Below are positions 6,957-14,282 of a stretch of DNA of 14,621 bases, one piece after another. How positions within the stretch are numbered: position 1 is the stretch's first letter; each line of letters begins with the position of its first letter. The position numbers were made by a program, and so were the translations under genes. This DNA is from CACORA01 sp044234625 (GTDB lineage: Bacteria; Planctomycetota; Planctomycetia; Pirellulales; UBA1268), in NCBI GenBank assembly GCA_044234625.1, contig JBIIIP010000077.1:1-14621 (forward strand). Reading direction: 5' to 3'. The notes below the pieces were generated by a model, which worked only from the letters and a program-made list of their open reading frames with translations, made no database searches and had not been told where the DNA came from.

Positions 6957-8129
6957 ATGACCGGCATGCGACGCATCATCTTCCCCATGTGGACCGGCGT
7001 GCGGCTCCTCCCGTGGCTGCAGAGGCTGGCGCGAAATGGCTTTCGCATCGCGCCGTCGCGGCTGCCGCGGGCTGCGGCGATCACCGCGGCCGCCGTGGCC
7101 AATGAGGTGCTGCGCGGCATCCAGTTCGCCGTCTGGGGCCGCGGCCTGCGGGCTGCGCGGCTGGAGGCGGATCCGATCGTGATCCTCGGCCACTGGCGCA
7201 GCGGCACGACGCTCCTGCACGAGCTTTTGGCCTGCGATCCGCGGCTCCACGCTCCCACCACAGCGCAGTGCGCCTGCCCCAATCATTTCGTGCTCTCCGA
7301 GCAGTTCGCCCGCGACTGGCTCGGCTTCCTGCTTCCCGAGCATCGGCCGATGGACGGCGTGCGCATGGGATACGACCGACCGCAGGAAGACGAGCTCGCC
7401 CTCTGCAACCTCGGCCTGCCGAGCCCGTGGTGGATCGTCGCCTTTCCCAACGAGTCTCCGCCCGACCCGCTCTACACGGATCTCGAGGGCGTGAGCGACC
7501 GCGAGCGGCGGCGGTGGGTGCAGGCATGGACCGATTTCCTTCGCCACGTGCAGTTCGAGCACCCCGGGAGGCTTTTGCTAAAAAACCCGCTGCACACCTA
7601 CCGCGTGCCGCTGATCCAGAGCGTGTTTCCCGCCGCCGACTTCATCCACATCGTGCGCGATCCCTCCACGCTCGTGCCCTCCTGCCTCCATTTCTGGCGG
7701 CGGATGTTCGATCGCTACGGCTTGCAGCGGGCGACCTGCCGTGACCTCGAGCGGCAGGTGCTCGACTCGATCGCGGCCATGGACGACCGGCTGACGGCGA
7801 CGTGGGAGACGATTCCCCTGGCGCGGCGGTTTCGCCTCCGCTATGAGGACCTCGTGGCCGATCCCCGCGGCGCGCTCACGGCCGTCTACGACCACTTCGG
7901 CTGGCCGGGCGTTGCCGAGGCCCGGTCCGGGTGGGAGGCCTACCTCGTCGAGCAGAGCGACTACCGACGCAATGACCACGCCATCGACGAGGCCGGCGCC
8001 GCGCGGATCGCCGGCCGCCTGGGCGACGTGTTCATGCGGTATGGCTATGCGCCGCAGCCGCCGGCTCCAGCAAAGTGCGAAACGCCGCGTGGCTCGAGTG
8101 TGCGAACTCATAGCCACATTCACGCATGA
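6957..8129 (+). CDS. Sulfotransferase family protein (PAPS-dependent)
   Basis: A 390-residue cytoplasmic sulfotransferase. The 5'-phosphosulfate-binding loop is GHWRSGTTLLHELL (78-91). The 3'-phosphate-binding segment is IHIVRDPSTLVPSCLHF, with R234 and the following serine/threonine. The general fold features LLLKNPLHTYRVPLI and FRLRYEDLVADP match the bacterial Sulfotransfer_3 group. Such enzymes move sulfate from PAPS to hydroxyl groups on lipids, glycans or small molecules. The acceptor is unknown. The N-terminus has a basic, amphipathic stretch (WLQRLARNGFRIAPSRLPRA) but no clear signal peptide. Its last 98 bp overlap the end of the opposite-strand epimerase gene. The nearby glycosyltransferases and alpha-oxoamine synthase make a glycolipid acceptor possible, but this is inference. 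Confidence 0.9.
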   Translation: MTGMRRIIFPMWTGVRLLPWLQRLARNGFRIAPSRLPRAAAITAAAVANEVLRGIQFAVWGRGLRAARLEADPIVILGHWRSGTTLLHELLACDPRLHAPTTAQCACPNHFVLSEQFARDWLGFLLPEHRPMDGVRMGYDRPQEDELALCNLGLPSPWWIVAFPNESPPDPLYTDLEGVSDRERRRWVQAWTDFLRHVQFEHPGRLLLKNPLHTYRVPLIQSVFPAADFIHIVRDPSTLVPSCLHFWRRMFDRYGLQRATCRDLERQVLDSIAAMDDRLTATWETIPLARRFRLRYEDLVADPRGALTAVYDHFGWPGVAEARSGWEAYLVEQSDYRRNDHAIDEAGAARIAGRLGDVFMRYGYAPQPPAPAKCETPRGSSVRTHSHIHA

Positions 8130-9021
8130 GCCGCCCGGACGTCATCACCCACGGATACCGGAGGTAGTGCGCCAGGCCCGGCGGCGTGGCCACCCAGGGC
8201 AGCCGCAGCGCCCACCACAGGCGGCTCACGGCATCGAGCACCACGAAGGGCATCCGCACCGCACGGATGCCCATCGCCCGGGCGATCTCGCGCTGCGTGA
8301 GGGCGTCGGCGGGGGCCACGTTGAAGGGGCCGCGCGCCGAGCGCGCGAGGATGGCGAGCGTGGCTCCCGCGAGATCGTCTTCATGGACGAATTGCAGCGG
8401 CGTGTCGACCCCGTCGGGCAGCGCCATGAAAGGCACCGTGAGGAAGATGTCGGTGAGAAAATTCCGCACCCCCGGGCCGCAGATGATCGCCGGCCGGGTC
8501 ACGCTCACCGCGATCCGCGGGTGCGCGGCGGCGAAGTCGGCGACGAGCCGTTCCACGGCCGCCTTGTCGCGGGAGTAGGCGTAGTCGGTGCGCGGCCGAA
8601 GCGGCTGCGACTCGGAGCAGGCCGGGGGATTGTCGGGCCACGCGCCATACACGGTCGCGCTCGAAGCCACGAGCACCCGCGCGGCGCCGGCGTCCGCTGC
8701 GGCGGCGAGAACCTGTCGCGTGCCTTCGACGTTCACCCGCCGCATCGCCGCATCGTCGCGGCCCGGCTGCACGGCATACGCGAGGTGCACCACCGTGTCG
8801 GGGCCGTCCGCGCGGATCGCCTCAGCGGCGGCCGGATCGGCGATGTCGCCGCGCCAGCACGCGTGCGGCGCGGAATCGGCGGCCGTTGGCGGCACGCGGT
8901 CGATGCCCAGCACGTGGGCGGCCGGCCAGTCACGACGGATGCGGCGGACGACCGCCCGGCCGTAGGTGCCGGAGCTGCCGGTGATCACGATCCGCGTGGG
9001 GGTGGATGGGGCGTCGGTCAT
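8032..9021 (-). CDS. NAD-dependent epimerase/dehydratase (extended SDR)
   Basis: A 329-residue extended short-chain dehydrogenase. The nucleotide-binding motif is TGSSGTYG (G15, G18, G21), followed by D59 in the GDIAD motif. VVHLAY lies near residues 77-82, and S120/S121 lie in VASSATVYG. The catalytic pair is Y149 and K153 (YSRDK). The C-terminal half is the variable substrate domain (FVHEDDLAGATLAIL, then the RECGYEF end). Related enzymes act on nucleotide sugars or on steroid/terpenoid alcohols, and I cannot place this one further. ATG 9021 lies 6 bp after the hydrolase stop, so it is co-transcribed with the hydrolase. Its final 98 bp run antisense to the sulfotransferase end. Confidence 0.9.
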   Translation of the reverse strand: MTDAPSTPTRIVITGSSGTYGRAVVRRIRRDWPAAHVLGIDRVPPTAADSAPHACWRGDIADPAAAEAIRADGPDTVVHLAYAVQPGRDDAAMRRVNVEGTRQVLAAAADAGAARVLVASSATVYGAWPDNPPACSESQPLRPRTDYAYSRDKAAVERLVADFAAAHPRIAVSVTRPAIICGPGVRNFLTDIFLTVPFMALPDGVDTPLQFVHEDDLAGATLAILARSARGPFNVAPADALTQREIARAMGIRAVRMPFVVLDAVSRLWWALRLPWVATPPGLAHYLRYPWVMTSGRLMRECGYEFAHSSHAAFRTLLEPAAAAHSHTA

Positions 9022-9027
9022 CGATGG

Positions 9028-9918
9028 TCAGCCCTGGGGCGGGAGCGACGAACCGGCGGCCACGAGGCCGGCCCGCCAGGAGGCGAGGTCGGCACGAACG
9101 GTCGGCCATTCGGAGAAAAACAGGTGGCCGACGTCGGCGTGGAGCGTGAGCGCGGCGCGGGGAATGAGCTCCGCCAGCCGCCGGGTCTCAGCCACCGGGA
9201 TCGCCGGGTCGGCCGCGGCTCCCACCACCCACGTCGGAACGCGGATCGTTTGCAGCTGGTCGGTGACGTCGAGGGCCGGGAGCGCCGCGAGCACGGCTGC
9301 CAGGGCATCGGGATCGTGATCGCGGAATGCCGCGTGCATCGCCGCTGTGGTGGCGTGCGGCAGCGAATGGCCCGGGGCGGTGAGGAGACTGGTGATGGTG
9401 CGGTGGAGCCAGGGCCACGAGGCGGCCAAGCGCAGGCTTCCGGCCACCAGCCGCCTTCCCGCTCGGCGACCGGCCAGCCACATCAGCCAGGCCAGCGGAC
9501 CGCGGATCGACCGGCCGTCGGCAAATCCGGCGAGCGAGACCACCGCCGCGACGCGGTGCGGATGATGGATCGCCGTGGCCAGCGCGTTGAAAGCCCCCGT
9601 CGACCAGCCGACGGCGATCACCCGCCGGTCACCGATCAACGAGTCGAGGGCCCGCTCGGTGAGGTCGGCGAACAGCCGCTCGTCGAGCAACGCCCCCGAA
9701 ACCAGGTTCCCTGGCGCGTGGCCGGGCAACGACAGGGCGATCCACGATTCGCGGTCGGGCTCGACAAACAGCTCGCGGGCGAGGTCGAGCGAGGTCAGCA
9801 TCCCGTGCAGAAACACGACCGGCGGCCGGCCGTCGTCGAGCAGGTGGACGTCGGCCGCCACGGTGTGGCCGTCGATCGGCACGAGGACGCGTTGGACGGT
9901 CGGGTGCACGCGGGGCAC
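9028..9918 (-). CDS. Alpha/beta hydrolase
   Basis: A 296-residue alpha/beta-hydrolase-fold enzyme. The oxyanion-hole segment is VVFLHGML (H38-G39). The nucleophile elbow is GWSTG with S106, the likely acid is D237 in GAAADPAIPV, and the catalytic histidine is H265 in DVGHLFF. This is a complete Ser-Asp-His triad. A lid-like region (about 135-185) contains LAWLMWLAGRRAGRRL and may favour hydrophobic esters. The frame is open far upstream, but that part is antisense to the divergent SDR. GTG 9918 is therefore chosen, with GTG 9909 as the alternative; neither has a clear Shine-Dalgarno. It is the first gene of a two-gene operon with the epimerase. Confidence 0.85.
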   Translation of the reverse strand: MPRVHPTVQRVLVPIDGHTVAADVHLLDDGRPPVVFLHGMLTSLDLARELFVEPDRESWIALSLPGHAPGNLVSGALLDERLFADLTERALDSLIGDRRVIAVGWSTGAFNALATAIHHPHRVAAVVSLAGFADGRSIRGPLAWLMWLAGRRAGRRLVAGSLRLAASWPWLHRTITSLLTAPGHSLPHATTAAMHAAFRDHDPDALAAVLAALPALDVTDQLQTIRVPTWVVGAAADPAIPVAETRRLAELIPRAALTLHADVGHLFFSEWPTVRADLASWRAGLVAAGSSLPPQG

Positions 9919-9961
9919 GACACCGGTTGCAAAGGAGCCACGGACACCGTCTGATGCCCGG
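9919..9961. promoter_or_regulatory. Short divergent region between hydrolase and SDR
   Basis: Only 43 bp lie between the chosen starts. A forward AAAGGAG at 9931-9937 is the best Shine-Dalgarno-like string, but it lies 24 bp from the SDR ATG at 9962, which is too far to be convincing. No in-frame start codon for the SDR lies closer to it. Confidence 0.3.
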
Positions 9962-10741
9962 ATGGTTTCCCCGACATTGTGGCGTGGCAGAACGGTTCTC
10001 GTCACCGGCGGCTCGAGCGGCATCGGCCAGGCGATCTGCCAGGCGGCGGCCGCAGGCGGGGCCCGCGTGGGCATGATCGCCCGGCGGGTGGCTCCGCTGG
10101 AGGAGACGGCCGACCGCATCCGGCGGCAGGGCGGCGTGGCGGAGACCATTGCCTGCGACGCTGCCGACACAGTGGCCATCGCCGCCGCCGTCGCCGCGCT
10201 CGAGGCGGTCATCGGCCCCGCCGACGTGGCCATCGCCTGCGCCGGCATCCACCGCGAGAGCTGGCCGTTCGATGCCGGGCGGGCCCGCGAGGTGCTCGCC
10301 GTGAACGTGGGCGCGACGGTGGGTTTCTTCGCGGCCGTGCTCCCGGGCATGCTCGACCGCGGTCGAGGGCATCTGTGCGGGGTGGCCAGCATCGCCGGCG
10401 CCGTGGGCCTGCCCGGCAACGCCGCCTACTGCGCGAGCAAGGCGGCGATGATCGCGCTCCTGGAAAGCCTGCGGGTCGATTGCGTGCCCCGGGGCGTGCG
10501 AGTCACGACCGCCTGCCCCGGATTCGTCGACACGCCGATGGTCACCGATGACGAGCGGGCCCGAGGGGGCCTGATGACGGCCGATGAGGCGGCCGCACGG
10601 ATTCTTTGCGCCATCGAGCGCGGCCGGGCCGAGGCGTGGTTTCCCTGGCACACGGCCATCGGCGTGCGGCTGCTGCGCGGGCTTCCCGCAGGCCTGCGCG
10701 ACTGGATCATCCGCCGCACGCCGCCGATGAAGGAGGCGTAG
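9962..10741 (+). CDS. Classical short-chain dehydrogenase/reductase (SDR)
   Basis: A 259-residue classical SDR. The cofactor motif is TGGSSGIG (residues 15-22), and the usual NNAG is replaced by ACAG. The catalytic residues are S143, Y156 and K160 (YCASK). The PG motif occurs in ACPGFVDTPM. Arginine residues just after the first strand (IARR) suggest NADP(H) preference. The C-terminal tail is basic and partly hydrophobic (HTAIGVRLLRGLPAGLRDWIIRR), which resembles membrane-associated SDRs acting on lipid substrates such as 3-ketoacyl or 3-ketosphinganine reductases. This resemblance is suggestive only. The start at ATG 9962 is set by the divergent hydrolase. Confidence 0.9.
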   Translation: MVSPTLWRGRTVLVTGGSSGIGQAICQAAAAGGARVGMIARRVAPLEETADRIRRQGGVAETIACDAADTVAIAAAVAALEAVIGPADVAIACAGIHRESWPFDAGRAREVLAVNVGATVGFFAAVLPGMLDRGRGHLCGVASIAGAVGLPGNAAYCASKAAMIALLESLRVDCVPRGVRVTTACPGFVDTPMVTDDERARGGLMTADEAAARILCAIERGRAEAWFPWHTAIGVRLLRGLPAGLRDWIIRRTPPMKEA

Positions 10742-10836
10742 CACCGGCACGGACCAGGCCCGCGCCGATGCCTTCCGTCGCGGTGGTCCAGCCACTCGCT
10801 CGTAAACTTGCCGTGGTCTGTGATCCGGGTCGGGTG

Positions 10837-10873
10837 ACCGGCCATAATCGAAGGTTTCCGTGAAATGGCCGGT
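10837..10873. repeat. 9-bp inverted repeat upstream of the glycosyltransferase
   Basis: ACCGGCCAT (10837-10845) and ATGGCCGGT (10865-10873) are perfect inverted copies around a 19-nt loop. They lie about 65 bp before the glycosyltransferase start, in a 197-bp intergenic region (10742-10938). A regulator-binding site or a leader hairpin would both fit. A weaker pair, GTCAA/TTGAC (10910-10914/10931-10935), lies right before the start codon. Confidence 0.45.
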
Positions 10874-10938
10874 GGCGGCTCTGCAGGAGCCAGCCGGCCA
10901 GATGGTCGTGTCAACAACTTTCGGGTGGTATTGACGTC

Positions 10939-11751
10939 ATGTCGCCAGATCAGGCCCTGCCCACGATCTCCGTCGTGACGCCATCCTTCAACCAGGCTGC
11001 GTTTCTCGAGCGCACGATCCTGTCGGTGCTCGAGCAGGACTATCCGCACCTGGAATATGTCGTCATCGACGGCGGCAGCACGGATCAGAGCGTCGACATC
11101 ATCCGCCGGCATGGCCCGCGGCTGGCCTATTGGGAGAGCCTGCCGGATCGCGGCCAGAGCCACGCCATCAACAAGGGGATGGCCCACACGCGCGGCGAGA
11201 TCCTCACGTGGCTGAATTCCGACGACTTCCTGGAGCCCGGCGCCCTTCTGACCGTCGCCCGGGCCTTCCAGGAGCAGCCCCATGCCGGGGTCGTCGTGGG
11301 CGCCGGTCAGAAGATCGACACCAGCGGCCGGCGGGTCTACTACAAGGAGCCCCGGGACCTCACGTTTGATGGGCTCTGCCAATGGATGACGGGAAACAAC
11401 TTCATGCAGCCGTCGTGTTTCTTCCGGCGCGAGGCATGGGAAGCCTGCGGCCCCCTCGATGAAGACATCCACATCGCGCTCGACGTGGACCTGTGGCTGA
11501 AAATGGTGAAGCACACGGCATTCCACAAGATCGATGCCCTCCTCTCGACCGCCACCTTCCATCCGGCCGCCAAAACGGCTTCGTTCCGCCACCGGATGTT
11601 CGTCGACTGCGCGCTGGTGATCATCAAAAACGGTGGCGAGCGGTTTGGGCGGCAGTATCTCGACGCCATGGCCGATCGGCTGGCCGCGCTGGAAAAGAGA
11701 TTCCGTCAGGCAGGCACGCAGCGCGGCCCGGCAGACAGACCTTGGGACTGA
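10939..11751 (+). CDS. Family 2 glycosyltransferase (GT-A fold)
   Basis: A 270-residue cytoplasmic GT2 enzyme. It has the nucleotide-binding start TISVVTPSFNQ (residues 9-19), DGGSTD (45-50), and the metal/sugar-nucleotide motif LNSDD (92-96). The NKGMAHTRGE stretch is typical of the family. Acceptor-side residues include ALDVDLWLKM, in the position of the catalytic ED/DxD-LW motif. No membrane segment follows, so it probably acts on a soluble or membrane-surface acceptor. The C-terminal tail after about residue 255 (AGTQRGPADRPWD) is basic/polar, and its last codons lie inside a palindromic repeat. It converges on a paralogue at 11843-12766. The start has only a weak GGGTGGT upstream. Confidence 0.9.
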   Translation: MSPDQALPTISVVTPSFNQAAFLERTILSVLEQDYPHLEYVVIDGGSTDQSVDIIRRHGPRLAYWESLPDRGQSHAINKGMAHTRGEILTWLNSDDFLEPGALLTVARAFQEQPHAGVVVGAGQKIDTSGRRVYYKEPRDLTFDGLCQWMTGNNFMQPSCFFRREAWEACGPLDEDIHIALDVDLWLKMVKHTAFHKIDALLSTATFHPAAKTASFRHRMFVDCALVIIKNGGERFGRQYLDAMADRLAALEKRFRQAGTQRGPADRPWD

Positions 11752-11763
11752 CCCCCGGTCTGT
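11735..11763. terminator. Hairpin at the end of the forward glycosyltransferase gene (candidate terminator / repeat copy)
   Basis: ACAGACC (11735-11741) and GGTCTGT (11757-11763) are the same 7-bp arms found in the 4158-4331 palindromes. They enclose an extra GGG/CCC pairing around the stop codon TGA (11749-11751). The hairpin lies between convergent genes. There is no following U-tract, so a terminator role is inferred from position and stem strength only. Confidence 0.5.
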
Positions 11764-11842
11764 CCATGCCCATGCCTCGCCCATGTAGTGGCGGTCCGTC
11801 TCTTGGCTCTCCACGTGATGCCTACTGTCCTTCCCCCGACAC

Positions 11843-12766
11843 TCAGAGCCGGAAGGGCAGCCGCCCCTCGACCCACTTTTCGTCGCGCCACGCGATGTGG
11901 TGATAGGCGGCGTGAAGCAACAGGCCCTGGGCTTCCGGGCTCACCGTCTGGCAAAAAGCCGCATCATCCACGGGGGCGTTCGGGGAACGCCGCTTGAGCG
12001 TCCGCAGCTGGGCCAGCGCCTTTGCGAGCGACAGCGTTTGCTGGTCCAGATGGGGTGCCATGGCGTTGATCGCCTGACGCATCTCCTGCCGGCACTGGTC
12101 GTAGTGGAGTTTTGCCCGGTTGGCCCCGTGTGACCGGTAGCCACCGAGCACGGCGTCAATGGTGTAGAGCGGCGCATGCCGGAAGAACCTTGTCCATAGC
12201 TCGCCATCGACCATGAACCGGTAGCCCTGGTCGATCCGGCCCCCGGCCTTCTCCCAGAGGCTCCGCCGCCAGAAAACGGATTCCTGCTGGATCCAGCCGA
12301 AATCGCCCAGCAGGTAGTCGTAGACGTTCTTGGTGACGTGCCGCACCTTCGTCATCACGCCGTCGCAGTTCCACCAGGCATTGAGACCCATGAGCCACTC
12401 GACGTGTGGAAACCGGCTGAAAATCTCGGCCACCACCCGAAACGCCCACGGGGTGTACATGTCGTCGCTGTTCAACCAAGCCATCACTTCACCGGTGGTG
12501 AGGGCAAACCCCTTGTTCAACGCATGGCCGTGGCCTTCGTCGCGTTCGCTGATGCAGGCATGCAGCGCGTGGGCATGGCGGCGGATGAACTCGGCTGAGC
12601 CGTCGGTGCTGCCGCCGTCGACCACGACGTATTCGAGCGCGGGGTAGTTCTGCTGCAGCACCGACTGGAGCGTGTGCTCGACATACTCCCGTTGATTGAA
12701 CGACGGGGTGACGATCGAGATAGTGGGGACGGCGGCGCGGACGGACGATTCGGTCGGCTGGGTCAC
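11843..12766 (-). CDS. Family 2 glycosyltransferase, paralogue of the convergent gene
   Basis: A 307-residue GT2 enzyme very similar to 10939-11751 across the first 110 residues. Shared parts are TISIVTPSFNQ (15-25), DGGSTDGS (50-57), LNKGFALTTGE and LNSDDMY (98-104). It is longer at the C-terminus, where the divergent part reads GWIQQESVFWRRSLWEKAGG and FMVDGELWTRFF. This suggests a different acceptor. An in-frame TTG at 12772 is possible, but GTG 12766 is chosen because GGAG (12775-12778 on the reverse strand) lies 8 bp from it and only 2 bp from the TTG. It follows the alpha-oxoamine synthase stop by 29 bp and is probably co-transcribed with it. Confidence 0.9.
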   Translation of the reverse strand: MTQPTESSVRAAVPTISIVTPSFNQREYVEHTLQSVLQQNYPALEYVVVDGGSTDGSAEFIRRHAHALHACISERDEGHGHALNKGFALTTGEVMAWLNSDDMYTPWAFRVVAEIFSRFPHVEWLMGLNAWWNCDGVMTKVRHVTKNVYDYLLGDFGWIQQESVFWRRSLWEKAGGRIDQGYRFMVDGELWTRFFRHAPLYTIDAVLGGYRSHGANRAKLHYDQCRQEMRQAINAMAPHLDQQTLSLAKALAQLRTLKRRSPNAPVDDAAFCQTVSPEAQGLLLHAAYHHIAWRDEKWVEGRLPFRL

Positions 12767-12774
12767 GTGCAAGA

Positions 12775-12778
12775 CTCC
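12775..12778 (-). promoter_or_regulatory. Ribosome binding site deciding the glycosyltransferase start
   Basis: Reverse-strand GGAG inside the 29-bp gap after the alpha-oxoamine synthase stop. Its 8-bp spacing to GTG 12766 is normal, whereas the upstream TTG would leave only 2 bp. Confidence 0.55.
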
Positions 12779-12795
12779 GAGGATCGGCGCGGCGG

Positions 12796-14148
12796 CTACG
12801 CCGAGGCATTGAGCAGCCGCGAGGAACGCCGCACGGGAATCTTCAGGTCGTGGACCACGTCGACGAGGGCGTTGAGGAGCCCGTCGATCGCCTCCCGCGG
12901 ATGGTTGGCATTGACCTGGATCCGCAGCAAACCGCCGTTGATGGGCACGGCCGGATAGGTGGCCGACTGCACGTAATACCCGCGATCGAACAGGCTCCTG
13001 CCGGCGGCGAAGGTCTTGTCGATGTCGCCGACGACCACCGACACGATTGCCGCATCCCCGCCGAAGAAGTTCACCCCCAGTGTTTCCAGGCCGCTGGTGA
13101 GCTGGCGGGTGCGGCTGCGCAGGCCGTCGAGCAGGCGGTCGTATTCGGGCGACATGAAGATGTCGCAGACGGCGCAGATCGCCGCCAGATACGGCGGCGG
13201 CACGGGCCCGCCGAAGATGAAGGTGCTGGAGCGGATCTTGAGCACGGTCTTCAGCTCGGGCGTGCAGGTGACGAACGCCCCCAGGCAGGAAAAGGCCTTC
13301 GACAGCGACCCCACCATGAGGATGTTGTCGAGCGTGCCCAGCGCCGCGGCGGCGGCCCCGCGGCCCCGTGGGCCGACGACGCCCGTGCCGTGGGCGTCGT
13401 CGACGTAGAGCACGCCTCCGACCGACCGCACCGCGGCGTCGAGTTGGGCGAGCGGCGGGGTCTTTCCCGTCATGCTGTAGACGCCGTCGATCGCCATCAC
13501 GAGGCCAGCGGCTCCGGCCTTGCGGGCGATCTGCAGCACGGCCTCAGGCTCGGGCGTTGCCACCTGCTCCAGCCGGGCACCGCCGGCAGCGGCCAGCCGC
13601 GCCCCCTGGTGAACGCTGTCGTGCGATTCGCGGTCGACGATCAGCAAATCGCCGGCGGTCGTCACGGCCGGCAGCAGCCCTATGTTGGCGAGCGTGACGC
13701 TCGGAAAGATGAACGTGTCGGCCACACCGAGCCAGCGGGCCAGCCTTCCCTCCGTTTCGTCGGTGAGGATCGGGCTGGAGAAGGCCCGCGACGCGCCGTT
13801 GTGCGACCCCCATTCGGGAAGCGCGGCACGGATCGCCTCGTGCACGCGCGGGTGACGGTCGAGGCCGAGAAAGCTGTCCGAACCGAAATTCCAAAACGCA
13901 TGGCCGTCAAAACTCGCCCGGCGGTCGTCCGTCATGGCGTCGAGCGCCAGATCCTTGAGATGGAGCCCCGCATTGGCGTCAAGAAACGACAGCGCCAGCC
14001 GCGTGATTTTTTGGTTCGACAGCCGCTCCGTGAGTGGGTCGAGGCCCGTCTGCGGAGCGGCCCCGCGGTTCCCCTTGGCGCTCCCGCGCCGCGCGCCCAC
14101 GATCCTGTCGAGCAACGACCGGATCGCCATCTGACCCAAGGATGTCAT
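12796..14148 (-). CDS. Alpha-oxoamine synthase (serine palmitoyltransferase/BioF/KBL-like, PLP-dependent)
   Basis: A 450-residue fold-type I PLP enzyme. The family condenses an amino acid with an acyl-CoA/ACP to give an aminoketone, as in serine palmitoyltransferase (SPT), BioF, KBL and ALAS. Visible parts are the start FGSDSFLGLDRHPRV (88-102), the substrate loop GSHNGASRAFSSP (114-126), H176 which should stack on PLP (ESHDSVHQG), the cofactor aspartate in YVDDAHGTGVVG (248-259), and the Schiff-base lysine K284 in GSLSKAFSCLGAF. The GSLSKAF form is closer to SPT-like members than to BioF, but the acyl and amino substrates are not fixed. ATG 14148 is chosen, with reverse-strand GGGAAG 10 bp upstream; a start at 14256 would add a non-family 36 residues. 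The first about 75 residues precede the conserved core. It is the first gene of a two-gene operon with the glycosyltransferase. Confidence 0.88.
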   Translation of the reverse strand: MTSLGQMAIRSLLDRIVGARRGSAKGNRGAAPQTGLDPLTERLSNQKITRLALSFLDANAGLHLKDLALDAMTDDRRASFDGHAFWNFGSDSFLGLDRHPRVHEAIRAALPEWGSHNGASRAFSSPILTDETEGRLARWLGVADTFIFPSVTLANIGLLPAVTTAGDLLIVDRESHDSVHQGARLAAAGGARLEQVATPEPEAVLQIARKAGAAGLVMAIDGVYSMTGKTPPLAQLDAAVRSVGGVLYVDDAHGTGVVGPRGRGAAAAALGTLDNILMVGSLSKAFSCLGAFVTCTPELKTVLKIRSSTFIFGGPVPPPYLAAICAVCDIFMSPEYDRLLDGLRSRTRQLTSGLETLGVNFFGGDAAIVSVVVGDIDKTFAAGRSLFDRGYYVQSATYPAVPINGGLLRIQVNANHPREAIDGLLNALVDVVHDLKIPVRRSSRLLNASA

Positions 14149-14282
14149 GCGTCGTAGGCTTCCCTGTTGCGTGTGCCGCCCGCGACGTCCTGTCGGCGCC
14201 CACCGACGCCAGGCGGATGCGGAGAACGGTAGCACAGATTCGGGTTTTCTGACCACCGGGCGGGTGGCTACTCTTTCTCCCC
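14149..14282. promoter_or_regulatory. Divergent region between alpha-oxoamine synthase and ion-channel gene
   Basis: This 134-bp gap must hold promoters for both directions. Two weak inverted repeats are visible: GTCGG/CCGAC near 14190-14210, and CCACC/GGTGG at 14253-14257/14263-14267, the latter just upstream of the channel start. Neither is strong enough to name an operator. Confidence 0.3.

Noticed and set aside
5377..6960. Forward 527-codon open frame antisense to the RND gene
   Set aside because: Composition (Arg/His/Gln/Gly-rich) is that of a GC-rich shadow frame, while the reverse frame shows a full RND topology.
7843..9954. Forward 703-codon open frame across the epimerase and hydrolase
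   Set aside because: It is a long shadow frame. The reverse-strand proteins carry complete catalytic motifs and tight operon spacing.
10426..11814. Reverse 462-codon open frame antisense to the SDR end and the glycosyltransferase
   Set aside because: It has no recognisable domain and is antisense to a clear GT2 gene.
12850..14157. Forward 435-codon open frame antisense to the alpha-oxoamine synthase
   Set aside because: It is a shadow of a gene with intact PLP-binding motifs, and its own translation is low-complexity.
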